The notes beneath the pieces are model-generated. The model saw only the letters and a list, made by a program, of their open reading frames with translations. It searched no databases and was not told the DNA's origin. From Chitinivibrionales bacterium (lineage in GTDB: Bacteria; Fibrobacterota; Chitinivibrionia; Chitinivibrionales; JANQEN01), in the NCBI GenBank assembly GCA_028278335.1, contig JANQEN010000147.1, forward strand, positions 1-44,264: a DNA stretch of 44,264 bases, written 5' to 3'. Below are positions 32,996-40,710 of the stretch, piece after piece; within the stretch, counting starts at the first letter, position 1; each line of letters starts with the position of its first letter. A program made the position numbers and the translations under genes.

Positions 32996-33024
32996 TTGAC
33001 ATTTTTACCAATGCCTGCTATAAT
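32996..33024 (+). promoter_or_regulatory. Consensus sigma-70 promoter with extended -10
   Basis: TTGACA (32996-33001) and TATAAT (33019-33024) both match consensus perfectly, separated by 17 bases. TG at the extended -10 position (TGC before TATAAT) adds strength. Transcription should begin near 33031, leaving a leader of about 120 bases before the ATG at 33151. It is the best core promoter in the window. Confidence 0.85.
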
Positions 33025-33150
33025 TGTGGTATTACTTTTTTAAACCATTCATAATCTTGGATTGCTCACAGCCGGGAAAATGAAAATAGTATTCACTTTC
33101 ATGGTATCACGAATATATTTTTACGGACTTTTTTCATAAGGAGTGTACAC

Positions 33151-33333
33151 ATGAATGTAAAAAAAGGATCAAAGAACGCGATTGAGAACCGTGAAGCTGC
33201 AACTGTGATGATTTGCCCCACATGCAATGGCGAGAGAAAAACCATGCTTGTAATTAAAGGTGGAAAGAAACAGTTGTTTTACGAGTGCAAATGCGGAATG
33301 ACTACAAGGGCTGGCCAGCCAATGAACGTCTAA
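33151..33333 (+). CDS. Small zinc-ribbon-like protein (60 aa)
   Basis: The 60-aa protein has four Cys in two pairs: C22/C25 (CPTC) and C46/C48 (CKC), an approximate zinc ribbon with a short second knuckle. The N-terminus is basic (NVKKGSKNAIENREAA). No named family is recognised. It could bind nucleic acid or act as a small regulator. The gene has its own consensus promoter, a good ribosome site (AAGGAG) and a strong terminator, so it should be a highly expressed single-gene unit. The leader of about 120 bases contains a short TGAAA/TTTCA inverted pair and may be regulatory. Confidence 0.8.
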   Translation: MNVKKGSKNAIENREAATVMICPTCNGERKTMLVIKGGKKQLFYECKCGMTTRAGQPMNV

Positions 33334-33361
33334 TTAAAGCAACAAATCAAGCATTGCCTGT

Positions 33362-33392
33362 GGAGAAATAATCATTTATTTCTCCTTTTTTT
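33362..33392 (+). terminator. Rho-independent terminator
   Basis: GGAGAAATAA (33362-33371) pairs perfectly with TTATTTCTCC (33376-33385) around a TCAT loop, followed by seven T (33386-33392). It ends the small zinc-ribbon gene. Confidence 0.92.
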
Positions 33393-33609
33393 ATTTTATG
33401 GTGTTAAGTCATTATTATTTAAACAGATATCACAAAACATAAGCTTCATTAACATCTCACGATTATCATTAACAATATCAATTAGTTAGTTCAAATATTT
33501 TCATATTGAAAAATCACCATATTAAGCCGATTTTATTTACCCCAGCTCCTCTGTTTCACCGCAACAAACTACATAACTTTTTATTCAAAGGAAAGGGATT
33601 GTACATTGG

Positions 33610-33702
33610 ATGAAGAGAAAAAATTTAGTGGCTCATGACTCTAGTTATTATATTATACTCTCAATTTTAAAACCTCTCGAACTTGAAAGGCCCTGCTCAT
33701 GA
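33610..33702 (+). CDS. Possible 30-aa leader peptide overlapping the methyltransferase start
   Basis: An ATG at 33610 opens a 30-codon frame that ends in TGA at 33700-33702, overlapping the methyltransferase ATG (33699) as ATGA, the classic layout for coupled translation. The product begins MKRKNLVAHDSSYYIILSIL. AAGGG lies 12 bases upstream, a little far. It may be a leader peptide or chance. The rest of the 33393-33698 gap is AT-rich with no other signal. Confidence 0.3.
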   Translation: MKRKNLVAHDSSYYIILSILKPLELERPCS

Positions 33703-34517
33703 AATTCTCCAAGCAAGATATTATAGAATATTACAAGCGTAACGAATTTGGCTATAGCTTATGGGGAAACAACTTCCACTATGGATATTGGGACGAGACA
33801 ACCAAAACCAATCGTCAGGCTACAGAAAATTTTAATCGGGTTTTGGCAAAACAGGCTAATATCACTGACAAAGACCATGTGCTCGATGCAGGGTGTGGTA
33901 TTGGTGGTGCCAGCATCTTTCTGGCAAAAAACTATGGTTGTAAGGTTACGGGCATCACGATTTGCGAAAGACAGGTAAAGCAAGCTTATGCTAAAGCGGA
34001 AAAAGAGGGTGTGGCTCATTTGGTTACCTTTAAAGAAATGGACTACTGTAACACGACCTTTGAGGATGAAACCTTTGATGTAGTGTGGGGATTAGAGAGC
34101 GTCTGCTATGCTGAAAGCAAAGAGAAATTTGTTAATGAGTCCCACAGAATCCTTAAAAAAGGTGGCCGTTTAATCGTTGGTGATGGATTTGCCAGCAGAA
34201 AAGAGTACACCGAAAAGGAGCGCAAGCAACTCTTTCGCTGGTTAGATGGCTGGATAGTAAACTCTCTGGGTACACCCATGGACTTCAAAGATTTCGCTAA
34301 TGCCTTAAAAATGAGCAACATAAGCTATAGAAATGTAACACAAAATGTTATGCGAAGCTCTAATTTGATGTACTATGCTTCGCTCTTTTTCTTTGTCTTT
34401 CATATTATCGACAAATTCTTTCCACTAAAAGATTACCCCTCCGATGCCATGTACAATCAACATAAAGCATTAAAGCAAGGTTTGTGGGAGTACGGCATCT
34501 TTTACGCGGAAAAATAG
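33699..34517 (+). CDS. Class I SAM-dependent methyltransferase
   Basis: The 272-aa protein has the Rossmann-type SAM site VLDAGCGIGGASIFLA (about 61-76), an acidic residue region KVTGITICERQV, and the later motifs FDVVWGLESVCYAESK and ILKKGGRLIVGDGF. The pattern resembles the tocopherol/ubiquinone/sterol C-methyltransferase group (UbiE-like, with FGYSLWGNNFHYGYWD at the N-terminus). A small lipid or quinone-like substrate is plausible but unproven. No signal peptide, though a hydrophobic patch (about 226-242) may touch the membrane. It stands alone, convergent with the GH5 gene. Confidence 0.85.
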   Translation: MKFSKQDIIEYYKRNEFGYSLWGNNFHYGYWDETTKTNRQATENFNRVLAKQANITDKDHVLDAGCGIGGASIFLAKNYGCKVTGITICERQVKQAYAKAEKEGVAHLVTFKEMDYCNTTFEDETFDVVWGLESVCYAESKEKFVNESHRILKKGGRLIVGDGFASRKEYTEKERKQLFRWLDGWIVNSLGTPMDFKDFANALKMSNISYRNVTQNVMRSSNLMYYASLFFFVFHIIDKFFPLKDYPSDAMYNQHKALKQGLWEYGIFYAEK

Positions 34518-34534
34518 AACCAGAAGTCAAAGAG

Positions 34535-35704
34535 TTATTTCTTAATTGTCCCATGGGTTGACACTATCAAGTGGTGTTGATTTTGTCCTCTAAGAATATA
34601 CACACCAGTTGGGACGTTCATTAACCTGTTTCTCAATGTAGATGGGTCATTTGCTCTAAAAAGAGTTCTTCCAGACAGAGTATAAACAGAGAAAGGTTTA
34701 GTCATAACAAGCTTCTGCTTTTTTAGCAGTACCATGGGCATTTTTAAATTCGAGCTTTCAAAGACTGAACATTTTTTTGAGGTGTTTTTTATTCCATAGG
34801 TATCATTTACACACTGCAAACCCCACCAAGATAGATTGTTCCAATCTGTCGAAAGATCAAGCCAGGCGTTTTCCTGATTATTTCCGTTCCACGACCAAGG
34901 AAGGTAACCGTACTCCTGTTTATGACACTCGGCCATCACCTTCCTATGATCCACCTTGCACCCTAGATTGTTATTTCCATTATTATGATTGTACCCAAAC
35001 TCGCCAAAAATAACCGGAAGGTTAAGCTGTCGTAAGGTCGCAAGATCCTGCTCAATTTTTTGAGTGTCATTCCATCGAACATACATATGGATATCAAAGA
35101 GAAGATTGTGCTGAGGATCGTAATTCAAAAGCTCCTGCCCATAGGAGATAATACACTCTGAGCCCTGTCCCCACTTATTAGCATCCACCACAATGGTGAC
35201 CTCCAAACCGGCATCTCGGATTACCGTAATAGCCTCTTTGTAAGCCTCCCGCCAATTTCGATCATCAAGGCTATTGTTTCCCCACTCATTGGCGATGTTT
35301 AAGAGAATATACCGCTTATACTTGTTAATGACACTCTTTATATCACTTCTTGCCCAGTACTGGGCCATGCGTTTGAGCTCATTGGCACTATTGTTACCAG
35401 TTACATCATGCAGCTCCGGCATGGGGATCATTTCTAACTCAACACACCGTGCAATAATCTGATCTAGTCGAGATGCAGAGCCTTTTGTTTCCCAAACAAT
35501 GCGGACTGTATTGAATTTATTCCAGGCAATTGCATTGAGTGCAGTAAAGGATTGACTATCCCACCAGATATGGGGATTGTTTACCCCACGAATAATAAAT
35601 TGCTTGCCATTGGCATCTAAAAGCTTGTGTCCCTGGACATAAAATCCTGGCGCACCATAGAGCCATGTGCAAATTATCAGAACAATAAGAAAAAGTTTCT
35701 GCAT
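34535..35704 (-). CDS. Secreted GH5 beta-mannanase (GH5_8-like) with C-terminal sorting-like tail
   Basis: The 389-aa protein has a signal peptide (about 1-17) and a GH5 barrel (about 20-305). The N-terminus GFYVQGHKLLDANGKQFIIR and the segments LHDVTG and PWSWNGN resemble bacterial mannanases of subfamily 8. Acid/base is Glu140 (LNIANEWGN) and nucleophile Glu235 (VIFGEFGYN). The last 70 residues (about 319-389: PFSVYTLSGRTLF, VPTGVYILRG) form a beta domain like type IX sorting tails, similar in style to the end of the 7176 product. It should cut internal beta-mannosidic bonds in mannan. With the GH26 enzyme at 22588 this suggests mannan use. Confidence 0.88.
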   Translation of the reverse strand: MQKLFLIVLIICTWLYGAPGFYVQGHKLLDANGKQFIIRGVNNPHIWWDSQSFTALNAIAWNKFNTVRIVWETKGSASRLDQIIARCVELEMIPMPELHDVTGNNSANELKRMAQYWARSDIKSVINKYKRYILLNIANEWGNNSLDDRNWREAYKEAITVIRDAGLEVTIVVDANKWGQGSECIISYGQELLNYDPQHNLLFDIHMYVRWNDTQKIEQDLATLRQLNLPVIFGEFGYNHNNGNNNLGCKVDHRKVMAECHKQEYGYLPWSWNGNNQENAWLDLSTDWNNLSWWGLQCVNDTYGIKNTSKKCSVFESSNLKMPMVLLKKQKLVMTKPFSVYTLSGRTLFRANDPSTLRNRLMNVPTGVYILRGQNQHHLIVSTHGTIKK

Positions 35705-35815
35705 GATTTAATCCCGCAAATGTAAAACACCCCTTAATAATAATACATCATTTTTTAAAGAATTTAAAGCATATCCTATTTGTAGTGCAAAAAACTTGAC
35801 TATCAACATTAATTC

Positions 35816-35844
35816 TTGCATATCGTAGTTACAAGTAGTATTAT
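35816..35844 (+). promoter_or_regulatory. Promoter of the toxin-antitoxin pair, predicting a leaderless mRNA
   Basis: TTGCAT (35816-35821) and TATTAT (35839-35844) are separated by exactly 17 bases. Transcription would start about 6-7 bases later, at or next to the ATG at 35850, and no ribosome site is seen upstream of it. A second weaker pair (TTGACT at 35795 with CATATC) would give a leader of about 20 bases, also without a ribosome site. Confidence 0.45.
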
Positions 35845-35849
35845 TTATT

Positions 35850-36101
35850 ATGCCAAAGTGGAATGAATTTTTACCTGCTGAAATCGAGTATGATTTCGAA
35901 AAGGATAAACTACATGTACATGGAGTTTCTATTGAAGAAGCAGCGCAATGCTTTTATAACGACTATGAAATCAGAAAGAATAAAAAATATAAGGATCGAT
36001 TTAAACTGCATGGATTCTCAGATTCAGGAAGACCGCTGTGCATCATTTTTCAATTAGTGAAGAAGGATGTTGTTAGAATCATTACTGGGTGGGAGAGATA
36101 A
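35850..36101 (+). CDS. BrnT-family toxin-like protein
   Basis: The 83-aa protein has the BrnT plan: an acidic/aromatic N-terminus (EIEYDFEKDKLHVHGVSIEEA, in which GVS-EEA is a family hallmark), a middle strand-turn (KDRFKLHGFSDSGRPLCII), and a C-terminal VVRIITGWE strand. BrnT proteins are RNase toxins of the RelE-like fold that are neutralised by a ribbon-helix-helix partner. Sequence is divergent, so activity is uncertain. The antitoxin gene begins 1 base after the stop. No ribosome site is visible before the ATG. Confidence 0.72.
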   Translation: MPKWNEFLPAEIEYDFEKDKLHVHGVSIEEAAQCFYNDYEIRKNKKYKDRFKLHGFSDSGRPLCIIFQLVKKDVVRIITGWER

Positions 36102-36102
36102 T

Positions 36103-36384
36103 ATGGTAATAAAAAATGTGAAAACAAATCCAAAAAATGAAAAAATAGACCAAGAGGTTGAAAAAATGGCTAGTGATGAAAAAGCATGGAGCAAAAAGAG
36201 CACTGTACAGCCAAAAACAAAGCCAACCTCAATTAGACTAAGCTCTCGTACAATTGAGCGAGCAAAATTTTTTGCCAAAGTTCATCATGAGCGGGGCTAC
36301 CAGAGTTGGATTAAAAAAATCGTTGAAGAGAGAATTAATACCGAGTACGAGATGTATAGAAGGCTAAAAAAAGAGATTGTCTAA
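36103..36384 (+). CDS. Ribbon-helix-helix (BrnA/CopG-like) antitoxin
   Basis: A longer frame starts at 36067, inside the toxin gene. The ATG at 36103, preceded by GGGAGAG, gives 93 aa and is preferred. The N-terminal half is Lys/Glu-rich and probably flexible. The C-terminal part (about 46-92) reads TSIRLSSRTIERAKFFAKVH, then GYQSWIKKIVEERI, a ribbon-helix-helix DNA-binding pattern like that of BrnA or CopG antitoxins. Such antitoxins bind the toxin and repress their own promoter. The order toxin then antitoxin is the usual one for BrnT-BrnA. Confidence 0.75.
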   Translation: MVIKNVKTNPKNEKIDQEVEKMASDEKAWSKKSTVQPKTKPTSIRLSSRTIERAKFFAKVHHERGYQSWIKKIVEERINTEYEMYRRLKKEIV

Positions 36385-36407
36385 CTAATCAATCTCAACG
36401 TTCTATC

Positions 36408-37085
36408 ATGACTATTTTAAAAACCGTAATTCTTTTTCTCATTCTCTCTACAACAATTCATTCACGAGAATATTTCTCATACCTCAAAGCAGACACCCTT
36501 ACCACACCCCCACAATCAAAGGACACTATCCACCTACTTTATAGCGACCGGGTCGGCCAAAGGCTCAACAAACAATTTTATCATCGCGCAACAAAAAAGC
36601 CCTTTTGGCATGTCTACACCTTTATGGTGGAGGGTGATTCTGTTCTTATAAAGTTCCAATTGGACACAAACAACCATGCCATATTCACTGTGATGCGAGA
36701 GGTGGATGAAAGGCGAATTACCTTGGGTAATCTTTCGGGCACACTCCTTGCAGTACCAGGAACACCTTATCTCTATACCAGAGAACCTTCAAAAAATCTG
36801 CACAATACCTTTCGCAAATTTAGGATTACAAAGAAGTCTCTCCAAGAGACCCCTCAACCCTTCTTCTTTTCCAATCGATCAATCACTCTATCCAAAACCA
36901 TTCCCATTTATTTTGACACTACCTACACCTCTCCTGTGGCAAAGCTCCCCCAAAAAACTGCGGCCACTATCCTCCTTGCTGTGCCAGGTAACAGGCATTT
37001 TCTTATAAAAACACCCTTTGGATTAACCGGCTGGGCATCTCGATCATTGCTTAAAGAGGGTGGCATTAGCATCGATTCCCCCTAA
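36408..37085 (+). CDS. Exported protein with C-terminal SH3-like domain, unknown function
   Basis: The 225-aa product has a signal peptide (about 1-19, ending IHSRE). The middle is beta-rich (FWHVYTFMVEGDSVLIKFQL, ITLGNLSGTLLAVPG). The C-terminal portion (about 165-217: IPIYFDTTYTSPVAKLPQKT, FLIKTPFGLTGWASRSLL) follows the bacterial SH3 pattern, in which a strand-turn set ends in GW-(A/V)-S. Such domains usually bind cell-wall or peptide ligands. No family is named. The gene starts 23 bases after the antitoxin stop, and no terminator lies between. Confidence 0.6.
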   Translation: MTILKTVILFLILSTTIHSREYFSYLKADTLTTPPQSKDTIHLLYSDRVGQRLNKQFYHRATKKPFWHVYTFMVEGDSVLIKFQLDTNNHAIFTVMREVDERRITLGNLSGTLLAVPGTPYLYTREPSKNLHNTFRKFRITKKSLQETPQPFFFSNRSITLSKTIPIYFDTTYTSPVAKLPQKTAATILLAVPGNRHFLIKTPFGLTGWASRSLLKEGGISIDSP

Positions 37086-37227
37086 AAAGTTCTGCACAAT
37101 AGTCCAATTTTTTTGTATAATTATTACATCGTATCCTAGTACACACTCTCATAAAACCTCTCTTAATCGATTTAATAATTATATTTAATAAGAATTTTAA
37201 ATAAAGAATTACTCGACGCTAACACCT

Positions 37228-38880
37228 ATGAAACATAATCTTCTCTTTCTGCATCTCCTCGTTGTGTGTCTTTTATCCACCTATGCCCAAATAGCTTCGG
37301 ACAAGCTGCTCTTCTCCTTTCCCTTGATTAACGACCCAGCAAAAAAGAGCATTTTTAACATTGACAAGGCAGAGCGAATCCGCGATGCTCTCTCTGGTCC
37401 CATTGTTATGAAGAAAGACCACCTACTCTTTTACTCCCGTGATGGCTATGTACTTTTTGACCAACGGGGGACCGTAGTCGACTCCTTTTCCATATTCAAG
37501 GGCAACCAGGACTTAAAAAAAGGTAGCCCAGAAGAACTCCACCTGGCCTTTCCCGTTGACCCAAAGACTATTCTCTTTTACAAAAAGAAATCCTCCAATG
37601 GCAGCGCCATTACCATTTTCGAAAAGAACCTGCACAAGCGCACAGTCCGCCCCAGCACAGAAAGCTTCTACGACTACTACAATTACATTTATAAGAAGCA
37701 GGTGTATAATCTCGCCTTTAACACCCTCACCGATGACATGATCGAATCCTACATGGCTAAGAACCGCTTGGTGGGATACTCGGGCTTGCCCGAAGGACAG
37801 AAGTGGTGGTCGGTTGACAAATTCTATCTGCACTCATCCCCCTTGGTGTTTGAGGAACAGGGTCAGTGTAAATCGATATTCCCCGGCATGATCCACAAAC
37901 AAAACAATGACAAACTCCAGACAATCGAGCCCCTTCAAATCTTTTCGCGCTATGACCGTCTCTTTTATACGGGAATCTCTACGCGTATCGGCAACAAGGA
38001 TGAGGTCTACACCCAATCCTACTATGTTTTTGACCAGGCAGGTAACATCCTTTATCAGGACACCCTCTTTAAATTGGATAACATGAATGTCATCATTGGC
38101 GAGGATGAAACCACCTACTATACGGTAAAGAAGATCAAGCGCAATGTATTTAAGCCCGCCGTAAGCAACTCCGGTGATCTCTATTACGGCATTATTGACT
38201 ACGAAAACAAAAAGATCGATGTACGCAAGCGTGCCTACACCATGTTTCTTCCCTCTCCAAGCAAAGCCAAGCTCGAAGAACTTATCAACGACGAAAAGTG
38301 CGTTGAGTATGTCCCTCTTCGGCTTGCCTGCAATGGAAAGGCTGCCTCTAAAAAGGTCTTGCCCAAAATTACTCTCTTAGACAAAAAGAGCAACAAGTAT
38401 GTGCGGGCCCAGGCTGAGCATCTTAGCCATCAAGGTTTTGTCTGCTATATTCAACGAACACCGGACCGAGCAATCCAAAAAAAGCTCGACCGCAGTGGTG
38501 GCGGCATTCCTCGACGAATACGTTCGATCATCGACTCGCTCTCTAAAACCTCGACAGTAAAGAACCCCTACTCCTTAGAAATACAAGGCCCCAAAAGGGA
38601 GATCTCCTTTAAGTATCCCCCTGGCGAGGATATTATTTGTGCTCGCGTGATTGCAGTAACCAATGCAAAAGAGGTCATTCTCCGGGTGGATTGCGCCAAG
38701 TACGCCGAGGTCCTCCTCTTTTCTACCGGTGGTGAGTATGTGAACCGCTTTGTTTTTAACAAACAGGATTACGAAGAGCGCCAGGATATTGTGGTTGCCT
38801 CAGCATCAGGGACAATCATCGAGCTTGATTATGAGTCTGATCCAGAGATGTATAAGTATTTTAGTTGGAAACGGCGATAG
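37228..38880 (+). CDS. Exported beta-rich protein, possible propeller, unknown function
   Basis: The 550-aa product has a signal peptide (about 1-21, ending TYAQ). The body is rich in repeated short strands with aromatic and Asp-Gly turns (HLLFYSRDGYVLFDQRGTVV, YYVFDQAGNILYQDTLF, VLLFSTGGEYVNRFVF), which suggests a beta-propeller-like fold of exported proteins; the repeats are too weak to count blades. No catalytic motif is seen. Codon choice looks richer in C-ending codons than in neighbouring small genes. It is followed by a 632-base region of palindromes, with only a weak terminator candidate at 39025. Confidence 0.6.
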   Translation: MKHNLLFLHLLVVCLLSTYAQIASDKLLFSFPLINDPAKKSIFNIDKAERIRDALSGPIVMKKDHLLFYSRDGYVLFDQRGTVVDSFSIFKGNQDLKKGSPEELHLAFPVDPKTILFYKKKSSNGSAITIFEKNLHKRTVRPSTESFYDYYNYIYKKQVYNLAFNTLTDDMIESYMAKNRLVGYSGLPEGQKWWSVDKFYLHSSPLVFEEQGQCKSIFPGMIHKQNNDKLQTIEPLQIFSRYDRLFYTGISTRIGNKDEVYTQSYYVFDQAGNILYQDTLFKLDNMNVIIGEDETTYYTVKKIKRNVFKPAVSNSGDLYYGIIDYENKKIDVRKRAYTMFLPSPSKAKLEELINDEKCVEYVPLRLACNGKAASKKVLPKITLLDKKSNKYVRAQAEHLSHQGFVCYIQRTPDRAIQKKLDRSGGGIPRRIRSIIDSLSKTSTVKNPYSLEIQGPKREISFKYPPGEDIICARVIAVTNAKEVILRVDCAKYAEVLLFSTGGEYVNRFVFNKQDYEERQDIVVASASGTIIELDYESDPEMYKYFSWKRR

Positions 38881-39024
38881 TTTTTTTTAAAGAGCAAGAG
38901 CTTCCGGGGGGAATCCCCCCACACCAAGCCTCCTTCATGCCTTTTAACTGCTTGCAGCCACCATATCAGTTCCACCTAAACGGTGGATCTGCTAAGATGG
39001 GCAAGCAGATAACAAATGCACTCA

Positions 39025-39050
39025 GGGGATCTTGGTGGTTCCCCCTTTTT
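39025..39050 (+). terminator. Weak terminator candidate
   Basis: GGGGA (39025-39029) can pair with TCCCC (39040-39044) around a 10-base loop, followed by five T (39046-39050). It is about 145 bases downstream of the 37228 gene, so its role is uncertain. Confidence 0.3.
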
Positions 39051-39121
39051 GATTTATACAATCTAAATAGGCCTATCTGTAGGGGCGCTGCTTGTCTGCG
39101 TCCTCTGGCATGTTTTGGGAT

Positions 39122-39149
39122 GTAGGGGTTCAAATTTTTGAACCCCTAC
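39122..39149. repeat. Palindromic element GTAGGGGTTC, copy 1
   Basis: GTAGGGGTTCAAA (39122-39134) and TTTGAACCCCTAC (39137-39149) are perfect 13-base inverted arms with a 2-base centre. A near-identical palindrome lies at 43921-43942, and both are followed by ACATTTATAAA(T/C)AG (39165 and 43985), which suggests a small mobile or repetitive element. Confidence 0.75.
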
Positions 39150-39512
39150 TGTTGAGGCTGTGTCACATTTATAAATAGTTGTCAATGCAAACGAAGATTT
39201 GAATTATCCCCGGAGGGGTATAACCTTGAATAGCCCCGGGTGACGAAGGAACCTGGGGTTTCAGGTAATAATGAATTTAACGTCCTCGAAGAGGGCGAAC
39301 TTTCCTGTTATAGTGTCTCATTCTTTCAGGCTGAATACCTTTGTGGGAATCCAAGAACCTGGGCCGATATGCTTAAGCCCTTTGGGTTACCTTTAATATT
39401 CCTCTCCAATACAATGCCCAAAACGCAACCATTTATATATATTCTTTTAACCAGTGCGTCATCTTTGTTTTGATCTAACTCTTTCATTTGAAATTTAACA
39501 AAGGATAATAAT

Positions 39513-39890
39513 ATGCGAGCATTAATGCTATTTCTGTTTATTACTGCGGCACAAACAATGGCCACAGAGCCTGAATCAAATCCACATTCACGCCCAATGG
39601 GAATGATTATAGCAACAAGTGCCGTAGGAGCAACAGGCGCTACAGCTCTTATTGCAGGAATTATTTCTAGCAATCAGCCCTATGATGGCGGTGGGGCAGA
39701 TATTGGTGGTGGTGTTGCAATTCTGGCAGGAGCAGGAATGTTAACAAGCTCTTTGGTAATGGGGGTAATAACCTACGTAAAGTACAAAAAGTGGAAAGGT
39801 TGGGAAGAGAAAAATAGAATTGCTTTTGGTATCAGCAATGACGGAATTGCCCCTTTGTACAAGGTAACCTTTAATTGGAATATTCCTTAG
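39513..39890 (+). CDS. Small exported protein with glycine-rich membrane hairpin
   Basis: The 125-aa product begins with a signal peptide (about 1-17). Two hydrophobic, Gly/Ala-rich helices (about 29-50 and 65-87) flank a glycine-rich loop (YDGGGADIGGG). A basic stretch (KYKKWKGWEEKNR) and a beta-like tail (PLYKVTFNWNIP) follow. AAGGA before the ATG supports translation. No family is recognised. The layout resembles the C-terminal parts of the proteins at 3383 and 20769. Confidence 0.6.
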   Translation: MRALMLFLFITAAQTMATEPESNPHSRPMGMIIATSAVGATGATALIAGIISSNQPYDGGGADIGGGVAILAGAGMLTSSLVMGVITYVKYKKWKGWEEKNRIAFGISNDGIAPLYKVTFNWNIP

Positions 39891-40083
39891 TTTTGTTATC
39901 TTATTTGTGAAATAATTTAGGAGAAGGGGGCTCAGGATAATATTAATTATGCGATTTTCAATTACTTTAAAAATCTGTTTTTATAAATGTGGAGTTTTCC
40001 CACAGGCTCGTTGTAGATAATATGCTTTATTGGTGGTAGTAGCAAGAACTGATTGATAAAGACGGGCAAAGAAAGTAAAAACA

Positions 40084-40695
40084 ATGATAAAAATTTTTAT
40101 AAAGACGATCATCATTTTCTCACTTTCAACTTTGAGTTGCTCAATACCACCTGCAAATACACACTTAAAGGATACGTTAGATAAAGAACCAAAAAGAACT
40201 ACTATAGCATGCTCATTTTTCGACTTGAAAAAAGGAGCACACCATTGGAGTTTTGGCAAGTTGTCAGGTGGAACGGATTTATTTATCAAAAAAGAGAATA
40301 GAGACCTTGCTGATAGCGCTTTTGTTGAGGGGTTGAGGAGTCACTTTAATGTGATGTCATCAGATTCGCTAAAGGGTATATTGTATCCATTTATAAATAA
40401 AGAAACTGGTGAAACAGACCTAAAAGAATCTCTGAAACATCTAAGTAGTATAGATGTTTTGTTTTTACTTTTCCCACATACAATTTCAGAAGATTCAATT
40501 GGATTAACAGCAATACGAACAATCAGTGTAGAGAAACGCTACAAAAGAAAAGATATTGAAATGTTTGTCAATTTCAACCGGTGCAAACCATACAATCGGG
40601 ATTGCCTCTATACTGAAGTTAGAGAAGCTGGGATAAAAATGGGTAAATTGCTCTACAGTCAGACAAACTTAGCTGCTCATGAAAACCAAAACTAA
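40084..40695 (+). CDS. Putative lipoprotein, unknown function
   Basis: The 203-aa product has a lipoprotein-like signal (IIIFSLSTLSCS, Cys19). The mature part is mixed, with TTIACSFFDLKKGAHHWSFG, a central IDVLFLLFPHTISEDS strand and KRKDIEMFVNFNRCKPYNRDC near the end. Segments such as REAGIKMGKLLYSQ suggest a nucleotide- or protein-binding fold related to exported CsgG-like domains, but this is weak. No strong ribosome site is seen. Starts 193 bases after the previous gene; that gap has no clear signal. Confidence 0.55.
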   Translation: MIKIFIKTIIIFSLSTLSCSIPPANTHLKDTLDKEPKRTTIACSFFDLKKGAHHWSFGKLSGGTDLFIKKENRDLADSAFVEGLRSHFNVMSSDSLKGILYPFINKETGETDLKESLKHLSSIDVLFLLFPHTISEDSIGLTAIRTISVEKRYKRKDIEMFVNFNRCKPYNRDCLYTEVREAGIKMGKLLYSQTNLAAHENQN

Positions 40696-40710
40696 ATATT
40701 GACGGCTTAA

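Larger units (their letters stand above)
38881..39512. other. 632-base gene-free region rich in palindromes
   Basis: No convincing gene is seen. The region holds a G6/C6 hairpin (38906-38911 with 38915-38920), a weak hairpin plus T-run (39025-39050), the GTAGGGG palindrome (39122-39149), and CCCC-GGA-GGGG (39208-39217). A block with AGCCCCGGG and CCTGGGGT (39232-39260) and CCTC-GAA-GAGG (39283-39293) follow. This looks like an accumulation of intergenic palindromic elements rather than regulation of one gene. Confidence 0.55.

Noticed and set aside
38865..39125. Possible gene (86 codons) at the end of the 37228 gene
   Set aside because: It overlaps the real gene in another frame and runs through palindromes; there is no family pattern and no ribosome site.
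39240..39473. Possible gene (77 codons)
   Set aside because: No signal peptide or family pattern; it overlaps the palindromic region and has no ribosome site.
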